From positions 439,001-503,000 of the forward strand of contig JAFCMP010000357.1 in the NCBI GenBank assembly GCA_017506865.1: a stretch of 64,000 nucleotides of DNA, in the 5' to 3' direction. Position numbers and translations under genes: made by a program. The notes below the pieces were generated by a model. The model saw nothing but the letters and a program-made list of their open reading frames with translations. It did no database searches and was not told where the DNA came from. The stretch comes from Tribonema minus (taxonomy: Eukaryota; Sar; Xanthophyceae; Tribonematales; Tribonemataceae). How positions within the stretch are numbered: the stretch's first letter is position 1; the number at the start of each line of letters is the position of its first letter. This document shows, one piece after another, positions 1 to 12,682 of the stretch.

Positions 1-744
1 ATCGCAGGTACACAATCCACTTGATGACTTGTCCGACAAAGCGATCAGCTTGCCACAAAGCTGTTGAGTTGAATGCATTGGCAGTTTGGTCATTGTCAGC
101 GTAGAGGGCAGGGATTGACAGAGCTGGACGCAGTAGCAGTAAACATTGCAGGCAAACGGAGATTGCCGCAGCAGCCAGACCCTCGGACCTCTATATGTTT
201 ATGCACCATGTCAGCGCTCCAGATGTACTCTTTACAATTGACAACCCTCCACATGGCGTCGAGGGAAGGATAGCAGGCGAACCAGGCTGTCATTGAGACG
301 CGCAGGGGGCGCTGTACGAGGTTGACGTTAAGCGCGGTATGATGCATCACGCAGTGACAAGATGTCACACGTGCAGTATCGTCTATCTGGGCTGTTTCAC
401 GTGCCCTAAGTGTGATGGTCACCGCCGCGCCAGAGAGTGACAGCCACGGCACCCATTGGCAAGCAGACACAGGACTCGCGACCTGTGTATGTGTGTTGTG
501 GACGCAACATCTGTACAACAGGCATATCAGTGCTCAGCATGACCAGCAACAATCTCGATATTTGCTGAGCTAAGCCATTCAGGCCTGTATACTACCGTCA
601 TCATGAGAGCACCTGCATTGCCGTGCCACCACAGCCGACAGCGGAAATGAACACAGAGCGAATCGGTGCGCAGGGCAGCTGAAGAATGGGTGGGAAAGGA
701 ACCCCTGCTGTCATTAAGAAGCAACAACCGCAGGGACCATCTGC
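1..744. other. No gene recognised (left edge, downstream of eIF1A)
   Basis: Only short overlapping open frames on both strands, without recognisable motifs or phase-consistent splice partners. It should hold the 3' UTR and terminator region of the minus-strand eIF1A gene. Nothing else is visible. Confidence 0.5.
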
Positions 745-3241
745 CTAGATGTCATCAAAATCAATGCCAATGTCGTCAGCGTCGCCGCCGTCGTCCATCG
801 CAATGTCCACAGCAGTTTCGTTGATTCTTGCGTGTTCCGGAAGCTCTCCGTACTGCTTGAGGTTTCTGGCTTCGTCGGCGTTGTAGCGGTGTATGATGTC
901 CACCTTGTCATCCTGATATTCACGCAGGCCGCATAACACTATGTCACCAGCGCTCACCCACACCTGCCGAGTTGGGGTCAGAGTTAGGGGGACAGGGTAG
1001 GGTTAAATGAGGGCTTCAGGTGGGGGTAAGGCTAAAATCAGGGTCACTTGTGGTCATCAGCGTCATGTCACCACGCGGTAGCATCAACTTGCAGCGTGCG
1101 TGAGCAAGGGCAAAGGGGCAATCAGCCGTGTCATCATATGCTCATCACACAGAGCTGTGCGAATGCTAGACAAGGCATCATTGTCAGATGAGCTTCGTGG
1201 ACGCAAACTTGCACATTCAATGAGGTCTGATGTCGCATGTCATGCCACTGCAGGCAGATGCGTGGTCAGGGAGTGCTGTGATCGTGATACAGATCAGGAG
1301 CACTGAGGACCAACGCAAGCGATATGAGTCATTCGACTACTATGGATATGATGGCACAGTTTGACTCATGGCCAACGACTGCATCAACGGCGACAACATT
1401 TATTGGTGGAAGGCACTTGCGGCCAACCATCCCTTGTCACCTAGAGCTCTACAATCTTTTGATTCGTTTCCATGACTTTGTGCTTCATACTTGCGTACAA
1501 ACACCTCCCTGGACTGTGATCTGAAGGAATTGAAAACGCCGCATTCACATTCACCTTTTAAAATAGGAATGGCTACTCATCAATGACCGAAATGCGCGAT
1601 TTGTTGCCATTGAACTGTAGGGCTACACCACTTCCATTGAACTGTAGGTGTACACCACATGATCAGTTGCCTGTCTTGAGATGCCTATCGACTCCTCGAC
1701 AGCTTTCCATGGTGATCGTCGATCTGATGGCAGATGCAGCGCTCGTGAACAATACCACACCTGATGACAAGGGTCAGCACAGCTTGCTTGTGGTGATGCA
1801 GGCGCATGTCAAACTTGAAGTTGTAGGTGAAACTTGAAGTTGCACCACCGGGATGCAGAGGGTCCCTCAGATCAATTTTGACACTTGTTGCGGGACGGTG
1901 GACCCAGAGCCATGATTGGCAGTTGTTGTGAGACGGCACACCTTACTGCTGAAATGGTGCAGCCTTGCTGCCAATACCTGCACAGTAACTGCGGCTTTTG
2001 GGGTGCCGTCAACACATGCATCACAGCGTGAGTGCTGCACGAACATACCTTTTTGCGCATCTTTCCGCGAATGTGCCCCAGCCTGGTCACCCCATCGTAG
2101 CAGTAGCACTCGCACCGCCCGTTGCCCAGCATGCGCACTACCTGCGCATACTCCTGCCCGAACTCCTTGTACTCCAGTTCACGCTTGGTCTCCTCTCCGT
2201 CATTTTTACCCCTGCGCCTGTTTTTACCGCCCTTGCCTGCAAGTGCACGTAACGTAGAAGGTGGCTTTAGATGCAGTGAAAGTGAAGCGGTGCGGCAAAA
2301 GCATCCAGGGGCGATGGGGTGCACCGCGGGCAGGTATTGATGGTCCGTGAGTGCGATCGTGCTACTGCTGACAGCCCTGTCGATGATGTGCGAGCGATGA
2401 TCCAATTAGTGCCTGAATGCTGCTGCCGCAGCAGCTGTGACTGGTATGTAGAGCATGCAGTGTACCCTGTACAAAACACGCACTGTATGGCGCAGTTGAC
2501 GCTAATAGCGTCAACAGTAGACGAGCAGGTCATCGCTAGTAACACACGATGGTGTTCAGTATCACTTCTGGCACGAGAAGTAAGCATAATAGCTATTGTC
2601 TCGTACTGAAACAGCTGCACAATTGGTATGGCAGGTATGTAATGGCGCAGGCTGATGTGAACATCTGCCAAGACAGCCACTTCGACGATGCACCACAGTA
2701 AAATAAATATGCATGACAGCAGAGACTGACTTAGATCACAACTACAACCTTGCGTAGTAAGCCTGATCAGAGCCTTCTTTCAAGTAGAAAGCGAAGAACA
2801 CTGCTGCGTAATTCTGCGCAAGCAATCAAATCATCTTTTCAGGCAACTGTATCATATTGCGCCATGCTGTGCTCTGATCCAACCTGACAATAAGCAGCAA
2901 CAGGGCCTTGTTGGCCTGGCGCATGCTCAGCGTCACCACGACGAGGAAACTCGATGTTATGCAATGTCCAATGCAAACAAAATTCTTTTGACACCAGTGA
3001 GTGAGTGCCTTCAACTGCAGGACTAGCATCAGCAGCGACTTCTGAAAAGATCGCTTTGATGGCGGTTTACTGCGATATGGGCCTCAACGGCGACAAGTAA
3101 CATCAAAGCGCTATGATGCGAGCAACAATATCATGCTGCGAGTCGCGATCCAGCGTGCTGCTGGCTTCATCCGCCACCAAACTAAAGTCGTGAAAAGCAG
3201 GTTGACACGATGTAAGTTCCCTGACCTTTGTTTTTAGGCAT
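745..3241 (-). CDS. EIF1A: Eukaryotic translation initiation factor 1A (eIF1A)
   Basis: eIF1A binds the 40S A site and promotes scanning and start-codon selection in the cytosol. Three exons on the minus strand: 3241-3226 (ATG plus MPKNK), 2236-2049 and 963-745, with phases 1 and 0, giving 140 aa against about 143 in other eukaryotes. Visible landmarks are the basic N-terminus ([10 protein letters not shown]), the OB-fold segment [28 protein letters not shown] at the second junction, the segment [19 protein letters not shown], and the acidic tail ending DIGIDFDDI. The exon 1 donor is GTCAGG, the exon 2 donor GTATGT. Exon 1 is present twice: a second copy with ATG at 3284-3282 and the same donor encodes the same first residues, so either copy would give an identical protein. 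The gene diverges from the LHC gene over a short shared upstream region. Identity is very secure; the choice of start copy is open. Confidence 0.94.
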
Positions 3242-3297
3242 AACAAGGCCTGCCGTAAGTTCCCTGACCTTTATTTTTAGGCATAACAAGGCCTGCC
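3212..3297. repeat. 43-bp tandem duplication of the eIF1A start exon
   Basis: Two copies of a 43-bp unit beginning GTAAGTTCCCTGACC at 3212 and 3255. On the minus strand each carries ATG, the codons for PKNK and the GTCAGG donor, so the duplicated unit is the first coding exon with its splice donor. Confidence 0.9.
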
Positions 3298-3483
3298 GGT
3301 GCTGCTTATGCTCAGTGCCTCTTTCGCCAGCCCTCGCTTCGCCCGCGCCGCTGCCCCTGCCTGCCTGCTTTTTTTGCTGATGATATTCGATGATGCTCAT
3401 CTAGTCCCCCTCCTCTGATCTCTGTTCAACCCCCCTCGTGCAGCACAACAGTTGCCACTCCTTAGACTACCAACCTTAGGACC
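3285..3483. promoter_or_regulatory. Divergent upstream region shared by eIF1A and LHC
   Basis: Only about 200 bp separate the outer eIF1A start copy (minus) from the LHC start (plus), so both core promoters and 5' UTRs must lie in or overlap this stretch. I see no convincing TATA box. A CCCCTCGTGCAG acceptor-like string near 3443 could mark a 5' UTR intron of the LHC gene. That the promoters lie here is inferred from gene arrangement. Confidence 0.4.
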
Positions 3484-5977
3484 ATGAAGGTACGCGGCGC
3501 GGGGAGGAGACTGGGTTAGTTGCTTCCAATGCAGCAGCTGCTGGCTTTTGCGTTCAGCTGCGGATCAGGTGCCCACATGCGCGGCGGAGGCTCATGACCA
3601 ACTCTGTTGTTGTTGCTGCATGTGCTGCACCACCAGGCCACTGCTGTCGTCGCGCTGGGGCTTGCGAGCGGGGCAGTTGCCTTCGTCCCCTCTGCCTTCA
3701 GCGGCAACGCCCTCGCGGTGGCCCGCCCCAGGTGATTGCCCAAACCTCCTGGCTTGTCAGCTTTTACGTACTGGAAGAGATCTGGACGTTGTAGTGGCTC
3801 TGCTCTGTGAGCAGCTAGCACATGCAGTGCTGACTCGGAACGGTGCTGCCTCGTCTCAATGCTTGCCTGCCGCTGCGCTCTGGTTGAACCCAGACCCGGC
3901 TGCGTGTTGATGTATGAATCAAAAGTCAAAACTAACTTCAGGTGGACGAGGAGAGGCGCTGTCTAACTTGCAGCTGCGGCAGCAATGACATCTGCGCCTC
4001 AATGCCCCTACAACACTGCAGCTCGTAATCTGGCGCAGCTGAGTGTCGGCTGTCTCCTCATCGCAGCGGCTTATGCCTCAACCTCTCCATACACCGTCCT
4101 ATTGTTGATTCGGCGATGCTAACCTCGCGCCGTCTTCGCTGTTGCTTGAGTCTCGCAGCAGCTCATCGGCGCTCCGCATGTCAGACGATGTCGGTGTGAC
4201 CAAGGTGAGCTTCCGATCTGATGCTGGGGCCCGGCTTGTGCAGCTCCAGATTGTGCACGTGCTCCCCTTTGCCTTACCTCGCCCACAAAACTTCGGCAGT
4301 TGCCGCTCTCCCATTGTGCTTGTCAGCGGGTGGTCAGCGGGTGTGCTGCTAGTTTGCGTATTGCTATGGTTACAAGTCCTGACACTCGATTGGGTACTTT
4401 GCAAAGGCAAGGTGCTACTGCAGTTGTTTCAGCTCCTCACGAGCCAAATACTTGTCTGCATCACTTCTGCTCTCAGCCCATGGGATACTGGGACCCTTTG
4501 GGCATGAGCAAGAACCTCTCGAGCACTGACCGCCGGTGGAGGCAGGTGGAATACAAGCACGGCCGGATCGCCATGTTGGCGACCATCGGATTCGTAAGTC
4601 CAACAACACAGTAAAATACACTTTGATGGAGAATGTTGTGGCAGCAACTAGTCAACATGGCACAGAAGTGGGGTGTAAATGCCAGCTTGGTTTCAGCAGG
4701 AGCAACATCTGGCTGTGCTATGCTCGTGTGGGTGGCTCTGCTTTGACAAATGCAGAGGAGCCTTTTTTCAACTCTGATGATGATCTTTTTGAAAGAGGTC
4801 ACTTCCATCATGTGCAATCCAATTGCTGGTGTATGTAATAAAAGCGGTTACAGGCACGTCCTGCGCTTAATGGCCTGGTTGACCCCATGTGCGCCCCACC
4901 TACGTCAACCGCATGAGGCCTGTCAGCATCTGCAAGTTCAGCATCCATTTAAAAGGGACAACAGGTTTTGTTTTTCAACAGAATTTGTGTGCAACATGCA
5001 CATGTGGCCGAGATGCGTGTGGAGGGCCAGCTGGTGAAGGCTGCAGCACCTGCTTCAACTGCTTCTCACGCACAAATTCCAACAAATTTCTGCTCTCCAC
5101 CGCCATGGAAGCTTGACCGCCTCAACGGTCATCTATCTACTCTGGGTTCGCGTGGATGATTTCATGCAGATTCCATCTAACTTGCCACGTATTGGCAACT
5201 GCACGCCCCCCCCCCCCCCTCCCCCCAGATCGTGCCCTACTACTTCAAGCTGTTCCCCGACGGCAAGCCCGGCGTGGACGCCCTGACCACGGTGCCCCAG
5301 GCAGGCCTCCTCCAGGTCTTCGCCTTCATTGGCGCGCTTGAGTTCTGGGTGTTCTGGCAGTCTGCGGACAGGGAGCCTGGGGACGTGGCCCCCGAGTTCC
5401 TCAAGTGGAAGCGGTACTCAGACCCCGCCGTGCGTGAGGACAAGCTCAACAAGGAGCTCAACAACGGCCGCCTCGCAATGGTGAGTGGCGGCAGAAGGCA
5501 GCTGGTTGGCACGATGGCGAATGGTGCAATGCGCTGTTGCCAGTTGTGTGTGAGGTGTATCCAGTTTCACTGCAGCTTTTTTATTCTCATGTGTGGCTTT
5601 ATAAATATATGCGCACACAAGGCAGAACCCACAAAGATGTTGCGCTGGCGCTTACACTCCCTTCCTTTGACTAGGCCCTTTTGTTTGTAGCAGCCCACCT
5701 TCATCACTTGCATCCTGCAAGATTCACTCATGGTATGCTTTCAAGCACATTGATCATGCTCGCGCTGCTTAACTTGAGTGAAAGTTGTCCGTCCGGAGGA
5801 TTCATCAACCTCGCTATGTATGTGCTCAATCCTTTTCATCTCTATTTGCACTAGAAGGATCCGTGCTGACTTGTCACATGACCGCTGTGTATCCTTTGTG
5901 CGCTCCTGTCGCAGGTTGCTATCATGGGCATGCTCGTGCAGGACTGCATCACCGACAAGCCGTTTCCCTGGGTTTGA
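3484..5977 (+). CDS. Light-harvesting chlorophyll-binding protein (FCP/LHC family), plastid-targeted
   Basis: Antenna protein of the thylakoid membrane. Six exons: 3484-3489, 3637-3731, 4159-4204, 4477-4593, 5229-5480 and 5915-5977. All junctions are in phase and give 192 aa. The first exon encodes only Met-Lys. Exon 2 gives a hydrophobic signal (ATAVVALGLASGAVA) running into FVPSAF, matching the A-F-V-P cleavage motif of proteins imported into red-derived complex plastids. The transit segment ends near ALRM. The first helix carries the LHC signature EYKHGRIAMLA preceded by GYWDPLG. The second is around GLLQVFAFIGALEFW. The third carries KELNNGRLAMVAIMGMLVQD. The E/R and N/R pairs that bind chlorophyll and link helices 1 and 3 are present. 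Which FCP or LHC subfamily it belongs to cannot be settled by eye. Acceptor tracts include a long C run before exon 5. Confidence 0.92.
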
Positions 5978-8046
5978 GTAAGCGCGCTCAAGCGTCGATC
6001 CCCCAACTTCAACTTCAAGCCCTTGGAGCATCATCATGGCGTGCTCCCCCTAGACCCCCGAGGGCATGCCATTTTGACAGTGCGCTGGTTGTGGGTACGC
6101 ACAGCTCGTAGATACACCCCAAGAACCCTCCTGTGCCTGCCCACGTGGCCGCGTTCTGTGTAGATATTTTTTTCTCAACATACAATTTTACATCAAGGTG
6201 CTTGGCTGGCTCTGCTTTTCTTCTTTTGTCTGCGAATGCTTGGCTGATTGCCGATGCCTGTTGACATTGATGATTTATGCTTTGTTGGTGTGATGGTCAG
6301 AGAGTTGCTGTGCATTCAAGTCAGCATACCGTCCGGAGCCCATGTGGGACACTGCACCAGGTCTTCAAGCTCCATTAATGTATAGCATGATGAGTGAGGA
6401 AAGTTGGTGCATGTGGAGTTGGGAGGTTGCGGGGGAAATCAGGTACTTGAATTATAGAACATGGTCTCCCTTTATCGGGCATTGACAAATGAGGGAGCTT
6501 GTCCTGGGCTCCCCAGTGTGGCAGCTGAAAATCTTTGTGCACCTGCCACGACATGAGTTGAATGTGTGGCCAGGCACATTGTCTTGTTAAATGCGTTGAT
6601 CAGACAAGTTCTCCCTGCACATGGACATCTATTGGAAGGCCGGCACTTGGGCGTGCAGTGAATAAGCCAAACCTCTCATTGCTCGGCTGTGTCTGCTGTG
6701 CAAGAGGTGATGACCCGTATGGCCATGTTGAGAGAGGGGGGACAGGTGGACAGGCTATTGCGGCAATGAGGCACTGCTTCGAAAGAGGCGGGGGGAGGGC
6801 AATTCATCATAGCAAGGTTGACTTGAGCTGTGATCTGTCCTTTTGTGACGAGACATTGAGTCATGCTCAACACTGTCGCTCGCTCGTCACACGGAGCATC
6901 ACGGCTGCACCCTCTATTTGTACCCTGTCAGCAGATGTATGCCATGGTTCGCACAAGGGAGGGTAACATACATGTATATATGCACCGTGAGTGAGCTGAG
7001 AGATCTATGTGTTGCATCATTTTGTGTCTAGACATTTGAGTCATAATCCATACAGGTCTCTTGCTTGTGACAAGGTGGATCACGTCCATTCGTGCCCCAT
7101 CAGCAGGAGACGCATGCCATGGTATAGTCAACTGATGTTTGATCCTTGACGCCATGCCACAATGTCACAATCACAGAATGTTGCCCCCAAACAGCAAGCA
7201 GACATGGGGCCTGAGCATGACCTGAATTTGACCATCTAAGTGTGCTGCAGACCCAGGCACAGACAAACACACAATAGGCGACCACAACGTGAACATGGCA
7301 GCGCAAGAGGCGTGTCATTTGAGGTGGCGCAAGGCCAGGCACCATGGGCGTCCCGTGCGCATAGTGTTAGGACAGGTTGCCGATAGTAGTGGCTCTGCCA
7401 CTCCACAGCTTGTGCGCACTGGGTTTAAATGGGCGTTACCCGGTGGCTGACAGGGGGCAACTGTGCACCATCCTCTGTCTGTGTCTGTGCTGCCGCAGCA
7501 GCTGCCTCATGGCCGCGTTCGACTGAGATCAGTCAGCGTGCGCAGGAGCAAGCGCAACGGGCATGCGCATCGTGTCGCATTACACCACGGCCGCTGGCCA
7601 CGTGTGCGCTCCACTCATGCACCTTCAAGCACCGGCCAGCATGAAGGCTCTTTCCCCACCGGCGCGTGTGGGGGGGAGGGGCGGGGGAAAAGGGGCCCTT
7701 GGGCCGCCCCCAATGATCTAGGGGGAGTGAGGTCTGGCATTTCCAAGGCTGGTGCCATACGTGGTTCATGCCGATATCGCTTGGCACTTTTGCTTTTATG
7801 GCCACCACGAGTGCGCTGTGTCCTGAGGCATGCGTCACCTGTGTATATGGATAAACGCGGCACACGTGCGGCAGCCATGCCTGTCGCTTAACGCACTGTT
7901 GGCTGTTGCCAGTTCCACCGCAGCTTCGTTGATGTCGCTGTCGCGGCTGCTGCTGCTGCTGGCGCTGCTGCTGCCGCCGCTGCCGCAAACCCATTGCTGC
8001 TGTCACTCTCACAGCAGCATTAAATTAAAGCGCTGCACGAACACCA
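5978..8046. other. Convergent gap between LHC and Mo25; no gene recognised
   Basis: The first about 150 bp after the LHC stop are its likely 3' UTR and contain two overlapping AACTTCAA motifs near 6010. The rest has only short shadow frames on both strands. A GC-rich stretch near 7660-7720 and CTG-rich sequence at 7940-7985 are low complexity. I see no tRNA, structured RNA or splice-consistent coding exon. Confidence 0.45.
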
Positions 8047-8468
8047 TCAATGGACGCCAGCTGCCGGTGCCGGTGCCGCTGGTGGTGCTGCGGCCGCCGC
8101 CCCCCCCTCGCCCCCCACTGCCCCCAGCACGTCCGCAACGGCCTGCGCATCCGCCGCCATCGCGCGCTTTTCTTGCGACCCCTGCATGCTATTTGTCCCC
8201 CCTCTCGGCTCCCCTGTGGACCCCTCGCGCGCCCTAGCGAGCATCCCCGCCACGTCCTGCGAGACCCGCCGCGAGCCGGGGTTCGACTCGCTGGGGGGAG
8301 GCTCCTCCAGCGCCTCCAGGGTGGTGATGAGCAGCGCCTTTTCGTCGCGGAACTGCTCGTCGTCCTTGTCGTTGTGGAAGTTCTCGAGGTACGTGATGAG
8401 CTTGGCGCGGTTGGCCACCAGTATGCGTGTGATCTCGGGGGGCTTCTTGGGGTTGGCCACAAAGACCT

Positions 8469-8499
<31 letters not shown>

Positions 8500-9635
8500 C
8501 GGGGGTCGCAGCGAAAGAAGGGGGGGGTGGGTGGGTCAGCATATAGCCTCAGTGAGTGGCTATTGATGGGTGAGGATTCAGAATTCACACAAAAAATGGG
8601 TGCCTGACCACGGGCAAGAGCCTTTTTTAACAACCCACTGCTGCAATGCTATCATGAGGTCATGGCTGAATCTGTCCGTTCCACTTCAAAGCACATAATA
8701 AATCATGCACAATTTGCACATCAATAATGTGACATCGTAGCTGTCGACAGAAGGGGCTGTTTAACCAATGATGTACGAACCACGTGTTGCCATCAAAGCA
8801 CGCCAGAGAGATTTAAACAGAAGAGAAGAGCAACTGGGCATCCGACGCTGGGCCTAACCATTGAGATGCCAGCCTCCGGAGAGCACACTGGTTTTCAACT
8901 TTAATTGTGGCAGATGACAGCCAACAAAGGAGTGTCGCCAATGTGTAGACTATGTCATTAGTCACATATAAGTACATGATTCTTATGCTGGCGCTAGTTT
9001 TTCCGCTCCCGTTGGACCTCTCCACCGCATCTCTGGTGATTCGAGGCACAAGACCATGCATGGCGAGCACGCTGTGGTAGACAGTAGGCATGCCCCTCGT
9101 GCGCAGTGCACATGGGCTAGCACTAGCAACCGACTGGGTTTTTGAAGCTCGTGTTTGAACTTGTTGTCCGCCAGCGCACAAAGTGCACAGCAGCGCTACA
9201 GCAGCTGGGGTGGAGTTACAGCAGGTCAGCATTGTCGCCTCCATCAATCAGAACAGCACTTCACAAATCTGTTCTTTTTAGAGTAGTCTAAGCGGGCCCG
9301 TTGCAGCCTGGCTCACTCGGGTGATCCATGCAAAGTGTGATTGTTCGATAGCTTCGTTTTGAGCATTGCTGCTGCATCTGATCACGAGAAACCCCTCATT
9401 GGTTGATACCACCAACACTCAGGATGCCTGTGTAGGATAATGATGATGACGCTCAGAAAATGATCATATCACTGCAACAGCGCAAGGTACCGCCAGGGGC
9501 GCTCGTCAGCGCCACATGCAACGAGCATTGCGAATTCAATACACGGATTGTATTCTTTTTAAGTACATGGAGCGTCACGCAGCAGACGTCGAGCTGGTCG
9601 AACACCGCAGCGACGGTTTATACACAAAAAACACA

Positions 9636-9670
<35 letters not shown>

Positions 9671-12600
9671 TGAAGACGTGGAAGGCCTCGTACTGTATGT
9701 TGGGCGACTTGTCGCGCAGCAGCATCATCATCTTCTTCAGGTTGTCGCGGTTGCAGATGTAGCGCATCATGACGGCAAAGTTGCTCCTGTCCAGCAGCAG
9801 CTCGCCCAGGAGCTTGAGAGACTGCCGCCGCGTCACGTAGTTCTCGCTGTCCAGCAGGATGGTGTACTTGGAGAATACGGTGTCAAACCTGCACAGATAC
9901 AGGTGCCGCAGGATTCGTTCGAAAGCGTGTGAGGCACTAGCGGGCAGTATTATTGGTTGATTATTGTTGTGGCGTACCAGATCTTAGCGCTGTGTAGGTC
10001 AACTGTCAGTGGGGGCGCGCAACAAAGTGTTCACTGTCGAGCAGGATGGTGTACTTGGATCACACAGTGTAAGTCAAACCTATACGGCGCACGCATCCCG
10101 CATCCATTTGTTTCCCCAAAATCAGCGACGAGCACGTGATGAAGTCGCATTCGTGTTGGCGCATAGGTTCTGAACACTGTGTGATGTGCCTGTCAGTAGA
10201 TAATATCAAGTGTAGAGTAGCTAGGCAACGCACCACATGACCCATGAGCAGGAGGAGTGTCTTGCTTGAACGCAAACCTGCATGCCCGCATGCAGCGCGC
10301 ATGCAACACGCCGACTGTATTGTGGTCATTTGTGAGGTCCTGGCTCGTGTTCCGTGGATGCTTATGTAAGGCAACCTCGCATTCAATTCAACGTACCGCT
10401 GAAGCTGACCAAGTACCTGTGCTCACAGCATGAATTTCTGGTACTTCTATTCGACATCATTTTTTCCCACCCCGCTATTGCAGGAAGCTGTGACATGTTA
10501 CCTCAAGCATCACGAAGGCAGACATGACAATTTCATGAATGGGCATGTGCACCCAGGCCCATCACACGTCAAAGATGATGTCGCCGGCAGCAATTGCGCA
10601 TCCTCTCCCTCGTAAGAAGCCTTTACTATGTCTTTGAGTACAGCTTCACATGATGCGCCGCTTCACTGCACGTAACGCTTGATTGCTTGCATTCGCGCCC
10701 AGCAACTTCAAGAGAGCACCGGAGCCTGTTGCACACGCCTACCTTCAATACTAACAAAACCTCTCCGTGAAAGGAATTTCAAACTTAAACTTGCCATCCT
10801 CAAGCAGTGACGCACCTCTCCGACAGGAACTCGCTGGCCGCCGCCTTGTTGCGCGTGAGCAGGTCGCGCAGCGTGGCAAAGGCGTCGCTCGCGACGTCGA
10901 AGTTGGGCAGGTGGACGTAACTGTCAAAGAACAGCCACAGCATGTCGTCCGCCAGCGTCGCGCGCGCGAGGCTTTCGTAGCGGATGCATTCGCGCAGCAT
11001 CGAGCCGCACAGGATGGCAATGTCGGGGTTGCCGTAGGCGAGGATCTGGTTGGGGGGGGGGGGGGAGCGAAGGGAGGCGGTGTGCAGGGGGGGGGGGGGT
11101 TGAGCACTGTGCATGGAATGCGGTGCTCACGCTGAAGAACTGCAAGAGAGTGAAGCGCGGTAGTTCAATTATTGCTTTATGCAATGCTCAGCACTGCAAG
11201 AAAGCAGCGTTCAGTGGTGGAGGAGGCGTATTGAGCCCACGGCTGGAGCAACTTCAAGTGACTTTGCAGCATTCACATCAGTTGTCGTGATCAGGTACTC
11301 TACGGACCGTACGCGCAGAGCATACTAGCAGAGTGTACTCTAGAACTGTCAAAGCAGTTTCTTGTCTGACTACCTTGTGGTGAATGTGCAAAGGGCCACA
11401 CACAGGTTGTGTCCGTGTCCGTGCTATGCTTGTATTGGCACAGTCGCACTTCAAATATCATGCACCATATTGTGACCATTTCTGATGCATCGTGTACTGC
11501 GTATGCAAGCCCGCACAGCGTCACGCACTGTACGATACACAGATCAGGAGAGAAATGGAGTATGTATGGAGAAATAGAAAATCCAATATGCTGAGATCAA
11601 CCATACAGCTGGCACATGAGGAACGTGTGTAGCATCAAGCATGAAGTTAAAGTGAAACTTCCCTTCCAAAAGCACAGGTTACCAACACAGGCAATTGATT
11701 CGACAGTGGCAGTGACAGGGCACTGTGCGGCTACGCGTAGTGTCGCTCCACGCGTATAACAATAGCCAGCACAGCACTGCACAGCTGAGTTTGGCTGCGG
11801 GGAAAGCGCCTGCCAGCATGCATGGATGGAGCGCCGCGGGCTGTGATTCCAGTGCGACAGTAGAGCCGCATTTGCTGAACAGCAACGTTCAGCGGCAATC
11901 AAACCAAGCGATGAGCAATGCAATCTACGACCCCACTCTGCTCATTGACCTATCCATCCGCGCTGCGCAGATGCAATGTTGAAGTATGTGATATCCAGCC
12001 CTCAGTTGCACCTAAAGATTCAGAATGCTAATGAGTGGTTGCATTGGTATCAAAAAGTCACAGGCACAGCAGCTGATTGCAACACTTCTCTATCGACAGC
12101 TGTCAGGCTGCACCTGTTGTGCTCGGGTGTGCAGGGTTGCCTCGGTAGCACAGTTGACACCATTCTTGCACAGCAGTGCTTTGACGTTTGCTGGAGCTTA
12201 AAAAGATCACCTACCTTTGATGAAATTATATCCAACTGCTCTTCACAACAAGCCAGTGCCATCAAGGATTCCAGCCAACTGTGTTGGTACATGACAAAAG
12301 TCGAAACTCAAGACACACTCACCAGATCCTTCACCATGGTGGGGTTCTCCGCAACATAGTCCGCGAAGCCCTCGTGGTTCTTGCGCACGAGGTTGTTGAA
12401 CACCTGTGCCACATCCTTTCTGGCCTCAAAAGGCAGCACAGGCATTGCCTCAATCAGCTGGGGCATCAACCCAGCCCCCCTCAGCGCAGCGCTGAGCTCC
12501 TTGCACTTCGCCTCCACGGGCTCCTTATCCTCCTCCCCATAGAGCACCTCCTTCATCGCCACCAGGCGCTTGCTAAGGCTCGCCGCGTTGCCCTCAGCCA

Positions 12601-12682
12601 TGGCTGCGCAGGCTGCTCGAACCAGCTGCTCTGGCGTCTTCTTCTTCTTGAGAGCACTTAGCAAGCTCGACATGATTGCCAC
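8047..12682 (-). CDS. MO25: Mo25 / CAB39 (calcium-binding protein 39) scaffold protein
   Basis: Mo25 is a helical-repeat scaffold that activates STE20-family kinases and, with STRAD, LKB1-type kinases. Minus-strand exons: 12682-12323, 11045-10816, 9888-9669 and 8466-8047 (phases 0, 2, 0), giving 409 aa, or 406 if the second Met at 12673 is used; animal Mo25 has about 340. Diagnostic blocks: [89 protein letters not shown]; and [19 protein letters not shown]. An Ala/Pro-rich C-terminal extension of about 60 residues is extra to the family. The exon 2 and exon 4 acceptors follow C-rich homopolymer tracts, and the exon 3 donor runs straight into a TG microsatellite. A decayed copy of the start of exon 3 lies in the intron upstream of it. 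Confidence 0.93.
8469..8499 (+). repeat. G31 homopolymer (C31 in the Mo25 transcript)
   Basis: An uninterrupted run of 31 G on the plus strand sits directly against the AG acceptor of Mo25 exon 4, so the transcript would use a pure C tract as polypyrimidine tract. Confidence 0.9.
9639..9668. repeat. (AC)15 microsatellite abutting the Mo25 exon 3 donor
   Basis: About fifteen AC units on the plus strand. On the coding minus strand the first TG units form the intron's GTGTGT donor. Confidence 0.9.
9842..10085. repeat. Partial duplication of Mo25 exon 3 start
   Basis: About 28 nt around GAGCAGGATGGTGTACTTGG at 10032 onward match the exon 3 sequence at 9845 onward (period 187), and flanking TCAAACCT is also shared. 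The copy lies upstream of the real exon in the transcript and has lost its frame. Confidence 0.75.

Noticed and set aside
4968..5116. Possible extra LHC exon around 4981-5033
   Set aside because: Direct joining of 4593 to 5229 gives the expected GFIVPYYFKLFP continuity, and the candidate encodes a Cys-rich stretch alien to the family.
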